Positions 17,620 through 25,974 of a stretch of DNA of 50,925 nucleotides are shown piece by piece. The translations under genes were made by a program, and so were the position numbers. Under the pieces are notes generated by a model. The model ran no database searches. It was not told the DNA's origin and saw nothing but the letters and a program-made list of their open reading frames with translations. Source of the DNA: Rhodomicrobium sp. R_RK_3 (GTDB lineage: Bacteria; Pseudomonadota; Alphaproteobacteria; Rhizobiales; Rhodomicrobiaceae); contig NZ_MWLK01000014.1 in NCBI RefSeq assembly GCF_002198715.1, positions 1 to 50,925 of the forward strand, given 5' to 3'. Each line of letters starts with the position of its first letter. The stretch's first letter is position 1.

Positions 17620-18732
17620 TCAGCGCGACCCGAAGGCGGTGTTGCCGAACAGCGTCTTTTGTTCATGCGGCGCGGCCCGCCAATATTGCGGCGGCGCATC
17701 GACTGAGCCGCCGAGCTGCGCGGCGGCGTGCCAGGCCCAGCGCGGGTCGTAGAGCATGCCGCGGGCGAGAGCGACCAGATCGGCCTTGCCGCTGGCGATG
17801 ATGTCCTCGGCCTGCTGCGCATCGGTGATGAGGCCGACGGCCATGGTGGTGACGCCGGTCGCCTCCTTCACCGCCTCGGCGAAGGGCACCTGATAGCCGG
17901 GCGAGAGCGGAATCTTCTGCTGGGGCGAGACACCGCCGGAGGAACAATCCACCCAATCCGTGCCGCGCGCCTTCAGCGCCGCCGCATAGGCGATAGTCTG
18001 CTCGACATCCCAGCCGCCCTCGACCCAGTCCGAGGCCGACACCTTGACGCCGACCGGCTTTTCCGCCGGGAAGGCGGCGCGCACGGCGTCGAAGACCTCC
18101 AGCGGGAAGCGCATCCGATTCTCGAGCGTTCCGCCGTACTCATCCGTGCGCTGGTTTGCGATGGGCGAGAGGAATTCGTGCAGCAGATAGCCGTGTGCGG
18201 AGTGGATCTCGATGGCGTCGATGCCGAGCCGTGCCGCGCGTTTCGCCGTGGCCACGAAGGCGTCCCGCACCCGGGCGAGACCGGCGGCGTCGAGCGCGGC
18301 CGGCGGGGCCTCGCCGTCCTTTTGCGGCACGGCGGACGGTGCATAGGGCACCCAGCCGCCTTCGGCCGGCGGAATGAGCTGGCCGCCCTCCCAGGGCACC
18401 TGGCTCGAAGCCTTCCGCCCGGCATGGGCGATCTGCATGGCGACGGCGATCTTGGAATATTGGCGGATCGCGGCCATCACCGGCACCAGCGCGGCTTCGG
18501 TCGCGTCATCCCACAGGCCGAGATCGCCGGGGGTGATGCGGCCGTCCGGCTCGACGGCGGTCGCCTCGATGATGAGCATACCGGCTCCGGACAAGGCCAG
18601 CGTGCCGAGATGGATCATATGCCAGGGGGTAGCCGCGCCATTCTCTGCGGAATATTGGCACATCGGCGAGATGACGATGCGGTTGCGAAGCGTCACGTCG
18701 CGCAGGGTCAAAGGGGAAAAGAGGGCACTCAT
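17620..18732 (-). CDS. NADH:flavin oxidoreductase, old yellow enzyme family (YqjM/NamA class)
   Basis: A 370-aa FMN enzyme that reduces activated C=C bonds with NAD(P)H; the natural substrate is unknown. It is a TIM barrel beginning ALFSPLTLRDVTLRNRIV. The PMCQYS motif gives Cys25 and Tyr27, the hallmark of the thermophilic-like YqjM class. The substrate-anchoring His pair is in EIHSAHGYLLHEF near residue 171. The phosphate-binding end has ADLVALARGMLYDP. The C-terminus ends with the QYWRA segment that reaches the neighbouring subunit's site in this class. It is monocistronic, and a GGGAAC element precedes the ATG at 18732. Confidence 0.92.
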   Translation of the reverse strand: MSALFSPLTLRDVTLRNRIVISPMCQYSAENGAATPWHMIHLGTLALSGAGMLIIEATAVEPDGRITPGDLGLWDDATEAALVPVMAAIRQYSKIAVAMQIAHAGRKASSQVPWEGGQLIPPAEGGWVPYAPSAVPQKDGEAPPAALDAAGLARVRDAFVATAKRAARLGIDAIEIHSAHGYLLHEFLSPIANQRTDEYGGTLENRMRFPLEVFDAVRAAFPAEKPVGVKVSASDWVEGGWDVEQTIAYAAALKARGTDWVDCSSGGVSPQQKIPLSPGYQVPFAEAVKEATGVTTMAVGLITDAQQAEDIIASGKADLVALARGMLYDPRWAWHAAAQLGGSVDAPPQYWRAAPHEQKTLFGNTAFGSR

Positions 18733-19065
18733 GGGAACTCCCGTAGGGGAACAAGGACACGATCATATAGGGGATTTGCCGGATAGGCGAATGACGGCAC
18801 CTGACGGAGAAATAGGGCGGCGCCCCGGAAGCGCAAGCGGATGGAACGGGTTGGGGGAAGCCTCCTCATGAGGACCTTGGCAATACATTCAAGCAATTGC
18901 ATGTGCAGTGCGCAGCATCGGCGAGCCGATGCCAAGCATGATTATGATAAAAATACTGCATGCAGTTTTTGGCCATGCAAAAATGCGATCCGCCATTTTC
19001 TGTCCCAATAATGCTGTGTATATTGCATTGCGCTCTACCTGCCGTCAGGGGCATCGGGATCAGAA
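18733..19065. other. 333-bp regulatory gap with several palindromes
   Basis: No gene seen. The right half is AT-richer (ATTATGATAAAAATACTG) and holds a 16-base dyad at 18915-18932, the palindrome CTGCATGCAG at 18957-18966 and several GCATG words. It separates the divergent oxidoreductase and the Sel1-like gene, so promoters for both should lie here. Confidence 0.5.
18915..18932. promoter_or_regulatory. Candidate operator palindrome
   Basis: GCATCGGC and GCCGATGC form 8-bp arms around a 2-base centre. It lies between two divergent genes, about 135 bp before the Sel1-like gene and about 180 bp before the oxidoreductase gene. Its size and symmetry fit a dimeric repressor site, but no regulator gene is adjacent. 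Confidence 0.35.
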
Positions 19066-19929
19066 ATGCGTCGCAAGATCAATCGAATATCCCCGAGTGC
19101 GTCTCCATCGAGACATCGAGAGCTGCTGAAGACGATCATGTTGTCGTCGGCTTTACTGAGTCCGACGGTTGACTTAGGCCCCATCGGCGGCATGGTGAGC
19201 GCCGAGCCGGCGCCGGCGGCCGAGCGCGTCAGGATCAGGGTGCCCGCCGGGCTGAAGGTCGAGAGCGGGCTCGAAGCGCGGCTGGCCATCGATATCACGC
19301 CGAAGGAAGCCATTCCAAGGCAGTCGCTGGTGATGATCCGTGGACTGCCGGCCTCGGTGACGCTGTCCGCCGGGCATGTCTTCGATTCCGGCGTCTGGGC
19401 GGTCAGGCCGACCGACCTGCCCACACTCAAGATCGCCACCCGGCCCAGCTCCTTCGCCCGCAGCGAGCTCACCATTTCGCTGGTGACCCTCGACGGCGAA
19501 ATCCTCGGCAATGCCCAGCTCAGCCTTGCCATCGCCTCGCGGCCGCCAGCCGTGGCCGTGGCTCCGGCCCCGCCGTCCCCACCCGCCGCGACGCCGACCG
19601 CCGCGGCCAGCGCGCCGCGTCCGTCGATCCGCATCCACAGCGGCAGCGAGCTCGAGGAAATCCTCGTCCTGATGCAGAAGGGCGACGAGAATATGCGCGA
19701 CGGCAAGGTCAACGCCGCGCGGCTGTTCTACACTTATGCGGCGGAAAAGGGCTGGGCCGAAGCGGCGCTGGCCGTCGCCGCCACCTATGACGAGATCGAG
19801 TTGTCGCGGCTGAAGATTATCGGCGGCGTCGAAGCCAATGCCGATTTGGCCCGGCAATGGTACGAGAGGGCCCAGATCATGGGCGCGAAAGCCGCCGATG
19901 AGCGGCTGCAACGGCTTAGCCAACGCTAG
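19066..19929 (+). CDS. Exported or anchored protein with C-terminal Sel1/TPR-like repeats
   Basis: A 287-aa protein of unknown function. A short hydrophobic stretch near residues 24-45 may be a signal or anchor. Residues about 50-150 form a beta-rich domain (RVRIRVPAGLKVESGLEARL, then LPASVTLSAGHVFDSGVW). A Pro/Ala linker covers about residues 163-190. The last 90 residues hold two helical repeats (MRDGKVNAARLFYTYAAEKGW, then ADLARQWYERAQIMGA) of Sel1-like type. It is followed 37 bp later by a TAXI solute-binding protein gene in the same direction, so the two probably act together. The start could also be the ATG at 19138. Confidence 0.72.
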   Translation: MRRKINRISPSASPSRHRELLKTIMLSSALLSPTVDLGPIGGMVSAEPAPAAERVRIRVPAGLKVESGLEARLAIDITPKEAIPRQSLVMIRGLPASVTLSAGHVFDSGVWAVRPTDLPTLKIATRPSSFARSELTISLVTLDGEILGNAQLSLAIASRPPAVAVAPAPPSPPAATPTAAASAPRPSIRIHSGSELEEILVLMQKGDENMRDGKVNAARLFYTYAAEKGWAEAALAVAATYDEIELSRLKIIGGVEANADLARQWYERAQIMGAKAADERLQRLSQR

Positions 19930-19966
19930 AATCGATATTTAAATGATCGTCGAAGGGGACAGAACT

Positions 19967-21103
19967 ATGCTGTACCGCGTTCCGTTTCATTTTCCATCAT
20001 CGGCATTGATCGTTTCGATCATGCTCCTGCTCATGACGGCGCACTCCGCATCCCCAAGCTCGGCGCAGACCCCCAAGGCGAATGCCATCGACGCCTATCG
20101 GAACCAGCTCAACGAGAATGTCGTCTCGGTGCTCGGCGCGGATCTGACCGGCGGCTATATCAAGATCGTCGAGGACATCGCCAAGGCGGTGAATGACGGG
20201 CAGAAGCTGCGCGTCCTGCCGATCGTCGGCGAAGGCGGCTCGCAGAATATCCGCGACATCCTCTATCTGAAGGGCGTCGATGCCGGCATCGTCATGTCGA
20301 ACTCCTTCGACGTCTATAAGAAGGAAGCGCTGTTCGAGGACCTGCCGAACCGCCTCCTCTACATCGCGCGGCTCTATGAGGAAGAGGTCCACATCATCGC
20401 GTCGAAGGACATCAACAAGATCGAGGATCTGGCGAATAAGAAGGTCGCCTTTCATGGCGGGGCGATCGTCAGCGGCAAGCTGCTGTTCGACAAGCTCGGC
20501 GTGAAGCCGTCGGAAATCAGTCAGGTGAATTTCTTTCAGGGCCTGGAGAAGATCAAGACCGGCGAGCTCTCGGCCATCGTGCGCGCGACGGCCAGCCCGA
20601 TGGAGCAGTTCGAGGCCTCGTTCGACCCCAATTTCCACAAGCTGATCACAGTGCCCTTCGACACCCGGCTGATCGATTCCTTCCTGCCCTCGAAGCTGAC
20701 ATCGAAGCAATATCCGAAAATCCTCGGGGAGGGCGAATCGATCGACACGCCGGCCATCGGCGTCGTGCTCGCCGCCTATGCCTGGAAGCCCGGCACCGAC
20801 CGCTACCGGCGGCTCGAGCTGTTCATCAACGCCTTCTTCTCCAACATCGACAAGATCATCAAGAACCCCAAGCGCCATCCGAAATGGGATGACGTGAACC
20901 TTGCCGCCACGCTGCCCGGCTGGAAGCGCTTTCCCGCCGCCGAGGCCTGGCTGAAGCGCAACCGCCCGGCCACGACGGCCGACCCCAAGAGCGACTTGCA
21001 GCGCAACTTCACCAGCTATCTGGAGAAACGCGGCGTAAGGGACGCCCAGCAGGACGAGCTGTTCCTCGAATTTCAAAAATGGCGTCAGTCTGGAGGGCGT
21101 TAG
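19967..21103 (+). CDS. TAXI-family solute-binding protein (orphan)
   Basis: A 378-aa periplasmic binding protein of the TRAP-transporter-associated TAXI family. The signal peptide covers about residues 1-35 (ALIVSIMLLLMTAHSA, then SSAQT). The mature part has the family's GGYIKIVEDIAKAVNDG start and the GEGGSQNIRDILYLKGVDAG segment. It continues with LANKKVAFHGGAIVSG and the TPAIGVVLAAYAW region. I chose the ATG at 19967 because AAGGGGA lies 7 bp upstream; the frame opens 8 codons earlier. No TRAP permease gene is present, so it may serve as a sensor or pair with a distant permease. The ligand is unknown. Confidence 0.85.
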   Translation: MLYRVPFHFPSSALIVSIMLLLMTAHSASPSSAQTPKANAIDAYRNQLNENVVSVLGADLTGGYIKIVEDIAKAVNDGQKLRVLPIVGEGGSQNIRDILYLKGVDAGIVMSNSFDVYKKEALFEDLPNRLLYIARLYEEEVHIIASKDINKIEDLANKKVAFHGGAIVSGKLLFDKLGVKPSEISQVNFFQGLEKIKTGELSAIVRATASPMEQFEASFDPNFHKLITVPFDTRLIDSFLPSKLTSKQYPKILGEGESIDTPAIGVVLAAYAWKPGTDRYRRLELFINAFFSNIDKIIKNPKRHPKWDDVNLAATLPGWKRFPAAEAWLKRNRPATTADPKSDLQRNFTSYLEKRGVRDAQQDELFLEFQKWRQSGGR

Positions 21104-21431
21104 ACGGACGAGAACGCGGGGCGGAATAACACCGCCTCGCGGATAACAGTCGTTCCGCGCCGCTTACGCATTTGCACTTAGCGACGGCCTCTTCGCACAG
21201 TTGTCGTTGACATTTCGGCAATGTCATATTGCCATGTCGGGGCAATGTCGCGGCCAAATCGCAATGACCGGGCGAGCGCCTGCCGGATTTGTCCGTGCGG
21301 GCCGCTCGAATCCGTTTGGCCTCAACATCTTAGATCTGACCGACTGGCAGAATACAGCCGATGAATACGGCTGGGGCACGCAACCATTGTACGAAAATAA
21401 CTTTGGCCACACGAGTATGGGGAGTCACAAA
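21104..21431. other. 328-bp upstream region of aapJ
   Basis: No gene is supported, although the aapJ frame is open through its right part. It begins with a wobbly hairpin at 21115-21141 (CGCGGGGCGG / CCGCCTCGCG) that may close the previous unit. It contains two GGCAATGTC words at 21217-21225 and 21241-21249, with TTGACA just before the first. This is the likely promoter and control region of the aap operon. Confidence 0.5.
21217..21249. promoter_or_regulatory. Paired GGCAATGTC direct repeats upstream of aapJ
   Basis: Two identical 9-base words start 24 bp apart, with ATTGCC (partial inverted copy) between them and TTGACA immediately upstream. The spacing is a little over two helical turns. 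They could be a tandem activator or repressor site; no regulator can be named. Confidence 0.3.
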
Positions 21432-22454
21432 ATGAGATTGCTGCTATTCGCAGCCGCCGCTTTTATCGCGACGGGGGGATTGAGCCGCGAGGCCGGCGCG
21501 GGGCCGACCGTCGATGCGATCAAACAGCGGGGCAAGGTGATCTGCGGCGCCAATGGCGCGCGGCCCGGCTTCTCCGGCCTCGACAGCAAGGGCGAATGGC
21601 AGGGGCTCGACGTCGACACCTGCCGCGCGGTCGCAGCGGCCGTGCTCGGCGACGCCAACAAGGTGCAACTGGTCAAGACCACCACCGCGACGCGCTTCAC
21701 CGCCCTGCAAACCTCCGAGATCGACGTCCTCACCGCCAACGCCACCTGGACGCTCAGCCGCGACGCCGAACTCGGCATCGATTTCGTGGCGCCGACCTTC
21801 TATGACGGCCAGGGCTTCATGGTGAACAAGAATTCCGGGGTGAAATCCGTCAAGGATCTGAACGGGGCGACGGTCTGCGTGCTGCCCGGCTCGACCTCGG
21901 AAAAGATCGCCGCCGACGTCTTCAAGGCCAACAAGCTGGAATACAAGCCTGTCGTCATCGAGGACAAGAACGAGCTGAACACCGCCTTTTTCGGCGGCCG
22001 CTGCGACGTGCATGTGCAGGCGACGTCCGGCCTCAGCTCGGCGCGCGCGACGGTCGCCGCGAAGCCCGACGATTACATCATCCTGCCGGGCGTCTACGGC
22101 AAGGACCCGATGGGTCCGGTTGTGCGCCAGGGCGATGCGCAATGGCGCGATGTCGTCGCCTGGGCGGTCTATGCCATGATGGCGGCCGAGGAATTCGGCA
22201 TTACCTCCGCCAATGTCGACGAGAAGAAGAACACCGACGACGCCGAGATCGCGCGCCTGCTCGGCACCAAAGGCGAGCTCGGCAAGGGTCTCGGGCTCGA
22301 CAATGAATGGGCCTACCGCATCATCAAGCAGGTCGGCAATTACGGCGAGGTGTTCGACCGCAATGTCGGCGCCGGCTCGCCGCTGAAGCTGGAGCGCGGC
22401 ATCAACGGCCTGTGGACCAATGGCGGCCTGCTCTACGCGCCGCCGTTCAATTGA
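21432..22454 (+). CDS. aapJ: General L-amino acid ABC transporter, periplasmic binding protein
   Basis: Captures amino acids for the AapQMP transporter. I chose the ATG at 21432 (340 aa) because GGGGAG lies 7 bp upstream. The signal peptide is MRLLLFAAAAFIATGGLS. The mature protein has the type-1 amino-acid binder features: VDAIKQRGKVICGANGA, GLDVDTCRAVAAAVLG and the switch strand FYDGQGFMVNKNSG. Also present are GATVCVLPGSTSEK and the ALQTSEIDVLTANATWT ligand-contact region. The length matches rhizobial AapJ (BztA). It is the first gene of a long same-strand run with aapQ, aapM, aapP and two PLP enzymes. Confidence 0.95.
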   Translation: MRLLLFAAAAFIATGGLSREAGAGPTVDAIKQRGKVICGANGARPGFSGLDSKGEWQGLDVDTCRAVAAAVLGDANKVQLVKTTTATRFTALQTSEIDVLTANATWTLSRDAELGIDFVAPTFYDGQGFMVNKNSGVKSVKDLNGATVCVLPGSTSEKIAADVFKANKLEYKPVVIEDKNELNTAFFGGRCDVHVQATSGLSSARATVAAKPDDYIILPGVYGKDPMGPVVRQGDAQWRDVVAWAVYAMMAAEEFGITSANVDEKKNTDDAEIARLLGTKGELGKGLGLDNEWAYRIIKQVGNYGEVFDRNVGAGSPLKLERGINGLWTNGGLLYAPPFN

Positions 22455-22765
22455 GGGGATAGGCTGGCGGGCCAGGCGGCTCTGCTGGGCCGGAAGCAAG
22501 CCCCCTCACCCACCCGCCTGACGGCGGGAGCCCTCTCCCTCGAGGGGAGATGGCGAAGGAGCCGGAGCCCTCTCGTTTTTGGCCCTCTCCCGCATCGTGA
22601 GCCGTCAAGGCGAACGATCAGATTAGGTCCTCGGGAGAGGGCGGGTGCCGGAGGCGCCCGGGTGAGGGGGAGACACGCGCCCCGGCCGATGAAATTCACT
22701 CCCGTTGGCACGCCCGGCAAACCTGCTTAGACTAGCCGCATCCGCCCCAGCCTGCCGGCGTAACC
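22455..22765. other. 311-bp gap between aapJ and aapQ, mostly repeat
   Basis: No gene. It contains a repeat at 22501-22670 and little else apart from the aapQ ribosome-binding region. Such repeats after a binding-protein gene can lower expression of the downstream permease genes. Confidence 0.55.
22501..22670. repeat. 170-bp MITE-like repeat with 11-bp terminal inverted repeats
   Basis: CCCCCTCACCC at 22501-22511 and GGGTGAGGGGG at 22660-22670 are perfect complements. Inside are several CCCTCTCCC/GGGAGAGGG-type words that can fold into nested hairpins. There is no coding sequence. It lies inside the aap operon. The same CCCTCACCC word recurs near 50798-50842. Confidence 0.65.
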
Positions 22766-23941
22766 ATGTCCGAGATGTCAGCCACCGCACCCCGCCGCCG
22801 GCCGTCCGGGCGGCAATTTGCTTGGCGCGACGTCTGGCACGATCTCCGCTTCCGCGCGCTGGGCTATCAGGTCCTCGTCGTCGCGGCGATCATCGGCCTC
22901 GCGATGTTCTTCATCGGCAACGCCCAGGACGCTTTGCACAAGCGCGGCATCTCGACCGGCTTCGATTTCCTCTCGCAAGCCGCCGGCTTCGACATCGGCG
23001 AGGCTCCCATCGCCTTCACCTCCGCGGACAGCTTCCTGCGCGCCTACGCCGCCGCCGTGCTGAACACGCTAAAAGTCTCCGCCATCGGCATCGTGCTGGC
23101 GACGGTGATCGGCGTGGCCGTCGGTCTCGCGCGGCTGTCGGGCAACGCGCTGATCCGGGGTTTTGCCTCGGCCTATGTCGAGCTGTTCCGCAACACGCCG
23201 CAGCTCGTGCAATTGATCTTCTGGTACACGCTGATCGCGCAATTGCCGGTGGCGAAACAGGCGATCCCGATCTTCGACCTCGCCTTCATCAGCAATCGCG
23301 GCCTGGTGCTGCCCTGGCCATCCGACGCCGCCGCCTTCGCCCGCGTGCTGCTGGCGCTCGCGCTGGCCATCGCCGCCGCGATCCTGCTCCGGCGCAGGCA
23401 GCGGCGCAGCGGGCTCGCCGCCCTCGCGCTGATCGCCGTGGCGCCGCTCGCGGTCTGGATGCTGCACGGCGCGCCGACGGGGTTCTCGGTGCCGCGCCTG
23501 CAGGGCTTCAACTTCCAGGGCGGCGTGACGATCTCGCCGGAGTTCCTGGCGCTGCTGCTCGGGCTGTCGCTTTACATCGGCGCGTTCATCGCGGAAATCG
23601 TCCGCTCGGGCATCCAGTCGGTCGGCAAGGGCCAGCTCGAAGCGGCGCGGGCCATCGGTCTCCGCCCCCGCGACACTTATCGCAAGATCGTGCTGCCGCA
23701 AGCGCTGCGGGTGATGGTGCCGCCGGCGGCCTCGCAATATATGAGCCTCGTCAAGAACAGCTCGCTCGGCGTCGCCATCGGCTATCCGGAGCTGTTCAAC
23801 GTCAACAACACCATCATCACGCTCAGCGGCCACACGATCGAGGCCATCGGCATCATGATGGCGATCTACCTGACCCTCTCCCTCGCCATCGCCGCGCTGA
23901 TGAACATCTATAACCGCAGCGTCCAGATCAGGGAGCGGTAG
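22766..23941 (+). CDS. aapQ: General L-amino acid ABC transporter permease AapQ
   Basis: Inner-membrane permease, 391 aa. It has one early membrane helix (VLVVAAIIGLAMFFIG), a periplasmic stretch, then a HisM-type core. The core includes FLRAYAAAVLNTLKVSAIGI at its start and YVELFRNTPQLVQLIFW. The EAA loop (ARAIGLRPRDTYRKIVLPQA, about residues 293-312) contacts the ATPase. The extra helices in the middle (about residues 190-235) are a hallmark of the Aap/Bzt group. It lies 311 bp after aapJ. Confidence 0.94.
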   Translation: MSEMSATAPRRRPSGRQFAWRDVWHDLRFRALGYQVLVVAAIIGLAMFFIGNAQDALHKRGISTGFDFLSQAAGFDIGEAPIAFTSADSFLRAYAAAVLNTLKVSAIGIVLATVIGVAVGLARLSGNALIRGFASAYVELFRNTPQLVQLIFWYTLIAQLPVAKQAIPIFDLAFISNRGLVLPWPSDAAAFARVLLALALAIAAAILLRRRQRRSGLAALALIAVAPLAVWMLHGAPTGFSVPRLQGFNFQGGVTISPEFLALLLGLSLYIGAFIAEIVRSGIQSVGKGQLEAARAIGLRPRDTYRKIVLPQALRVMVPPAASQYMSLVKNSSLGVAIGYPELFNVNNTIITLSGHTIEAIGIMMAIYLTLSLAIAALMNIYNRSVQIRER

Positions 23942-23970
23942 AGGGTGCTTATACAAACCCATCCCTTCTT

Positions 23971-24078
23971 CGAAATCCCCGCGCAGGCGGGGATACAGTA
24001 CGCCGCAGCATTCGCGGTTAGGCAGAGGGCTCACCGCGCGTTTGTGAATACTGGATCCCCGCTTTCGCGGGGATTTCG
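23971..24078. repeat. 108-bp palindromic repeat, copy 1
   Basis: CGAAATCCCCGC at 23971-23982 and GCGGGGATTTCG at 24067-24078 are perfect complements, and each end forms its own small hairpin. A core word AGTACGCCGCAG (23998-24009) is shared in reverse orientation with the element at 29480-29585. It lies between aapQ and aapM. Confidence 0.7.
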
Positions 24079-24105
24079 TTGGTGGGTGGGGAGAGGACTC
24101 GCACG

Positions 24106-25224
24106 ATGACTCCCCGGCGCTCCGTCTCCGCAGCCATTCCCGGAAGCGCCGCGCCGCGGCCCGCTCCGGCTAGCGCGAGCAGCACCGGCCTCTGGCTGCG
24201 CCGCAACCTCATCGGCAGCGTGCAAAACACCATCCTGACCCTGCTCGCCCTCTGGGCCCTCTTCGTCACTCTCCCGAACATCATCGACTGGGCCATCCTC
24301 AGCGCCGTCTGGCACAACCCCGATTCCCAGGCCTGCCGCGATGCCGCCGGCGCCTGCTGGGCCGTCGTCGCGGAAAAGCACCGCGTCATGCTGTTCGGCA
24401 CCTTCCCTTACGACCAGCATTGGCGCGCCGTCGCGGTGATCGTCATCGTCGTCGGCATGGCGATCCTCTCCGCCTTCCGCCGCTTCTGGTCCTACCGCCT
24501 GTTCGCCGCCTGGCTCGCCGCGACCGCCGTCATCTTCATCCTCCTGCTCGGGGGCATCTTCGGCCTCACGCCGGTCGGCACGCATCAATGGGGCGGGCTG
24601 CCGCTGACGCTGGTGCTGTTCGCGGGCACCGTCGTCGGCGGATTGCCGGCGGGGGTGCTGCTCGCTCTCGGCCGCCGCTCGTCCATGCCGGCGATCCGCG
24701 CGGTCTGCACCGGCTTCATCGAAATCGTGCGCGGCCTGCCACTGATTACCGTCTTGTTCATGGCCTCGCTGATGGTGCCGCTGTTCCTGCCGGAAGGCGT
24801 CAGCATCGACAAATTCCTGCGCGCCCAGATCGCCATGACCGGCTTCTTCGCCGCCTATGCCGCCGAAGTCGTGCGCGGCGGCTTGCAGGCGATCCCGCGC
24901 GGGCAATATGAGGCGGCGGACGCCATCGGCCTCGGCTTCTGGCAGGCGACCGGCCGCATCGTCCTGCCGCAAGCGCTCCGCATCGTGCTGCCCGCGCTGA
25001 TGAACGAGATCATCCGCGCCTTCAAAAACACCACCTTCGTCAGCATCGTCGGATTGTTCGACGTGCTGCGCGCCACCTCGACGGCCTTGCAGGATCCGCT
25101 CTGGGGGCGTTTCGCCATCGAAGCTTATCTGTTCATTTTCGCGCTCTATTTCGTATTCTGTTTCTCGATGTCGGCCTATAGCCGGCATGTCGAGCGCGAT
25201 CTGGCCGAGGGGCGCAATCTGTGA
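24106..25224 (+). CDS. aapM: General L-amino acid ABC transporter permease AapM
   Basis: Second permease of the Aap importer. I chose the ATG at 24106 (372 aa) with GGAGAGGA upstream; a TTG start 9 codons earlier lies inside the repeat. Helices include [17 protein letters not shown] and [15 protein letters not shown] near the start. The HisM core has [17 protein letters not shown] and the EAA loop [19 protein letters not shown]. The N-terminal 30 residues are Arg/Pro/Ala-rich and cytoplasmic. The stop overlaps the aapP start by 4 bp (GTGA). Confidence 0.94.
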   Translation: MTPRRSVSAAIPGSAAPRPAPASASSTGLWLRRNLIGSVQNTILTLLALWALFVTLPNIIDWAILSAVWHNPDSQACRDAAGACWAVVAEKHRVMLFGTFPYDQHWRAVAVIVIVVGMAILSAFRRFWSYRLFAAWLAATAVIFILLLGGIFGLTPVGTHQWGGLPLTLVLFAGTVVGGLPAGVLLALGRRSSMPAIRAVCTGFIEIVRGLPLITVLFMASLMVPLFLPEGVSIDKFLRAQIAMTGFFAAYAAEVVRGGLQAIPRGQYEAADAIGLGFWQATGRIVLPQALRIVLPALMNEIIRAFKNTTFVSIVGLFDVLRATSTALQDPLWGRFAIEAYLFIFALYFVFCFSMSAYSRHVERDLAEGRNL

Positions 25225-25967
25225 CGGACGAGCCTGCCGCCATCGTCGAGCTGCGCGGCGTCAACAAATGGTTCGGCGATTTCCACGTGCTGCGCGACGT
25301 CAACCTGACGGTCGGGCGCGGCGAAAAGGTCGTCATCTGCGGCCCGTCCGGCTCGGGCAAATCGACCGTCATCCGCTGCATCAACCGGCTCGAGGAGCAC
25401 CAGGAAGGCGACATCATCGTCGAAGGGACGCTGCTGACGCCGGATGTGCGCAAGATCGAGGCGGTGCGGCGCAAGGTCGGCATGGTGTTCCAGACCTTCA
25501 ACCTCTTCCCGCATCTGTCGGTGATGGAGAATTTGACGGTCGGCCCGGTGCTGGCGCAGCGGGTGCCGGAGGCGGAAGCCGAGGCGCGGGCGATGGAATT
25601 GCTGGCGCGCGTGCGTATCCCCGAGCAGGCGAAAAAATATCCCGGCCAGTTGTCCGGCGGCCAGCAGCAGCGCGTCGCCATCGCCCGCGCCTTGATGCTC
25701 AGGCCGAAAGTCATGCTGTTCGACGAGCCGACATCGGCGCTCGACCCGGAAATGATCAACGAGGTGCTCGATGTGATGTTCGAGCTGGCGGGCGCCGGCA
25801 TGACCATGATCTGCGTCACCCATGAAATGGGCTTTGCGCGCAAGGTCGCCGATCTCGTCGTGTTCATGGATGCCGGCGAGATCGTCGAAGCCGCGCCGCC
25901 GGAAGCGTTCTTCGCCGCGCCACAGAATGAGCGCACAAAGCTGTTCCTGAGCCAGATTTTGCATTGA
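25221..25967 (+). CDS. aapP: Amino acid ABC transporter ATPase AapP
   Basis: A 248-aa ATPase powering AapQM. Walker A is GPSGSGKST (about residues 43-51), the Q-loop is [10 protein letters not shown], the signature is LSGGQQQR and Walker B is [12 protein letters not shown]. The switch His is in CVTHEMGFA. All motifs are canonical, unlike the orphan ATPase at 14075-14851. It starts with GTG overlapping the aapM stop and ends 7 bp before the aminotransferase gene, so the two are translated from one message. Confidence 0.95.
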   Translation: MTDEPAAIVELRGVNKWFGDFHVLRDVNLTVGRGEKVVICGPSGSGKSTVIRCINRLEEHQEGDIIVEGTLLTPDVRKIEAVRRKVGMVFQTFNLFPHLSVMENLTVGPVLAQRVPEAEAEARAMELLARVRIPEQAKKYPGQLSGGQQQRVAIARALMLRPKVMLFDEPTSALDPEMINEVLDVMFELAGAGMTMICVTHEMGFARKVADLVVFMDAGEIVEAAPPEAFFAAPQNERTKLFLSQILH

Positions 25968-25974
25968 GGCCGCC

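Noticed and set aside
21206..21240. Possible sigma-54 promoter before aapJ
   Set aside because: The GG and GC words are 12 bases apart instead of the required 10.
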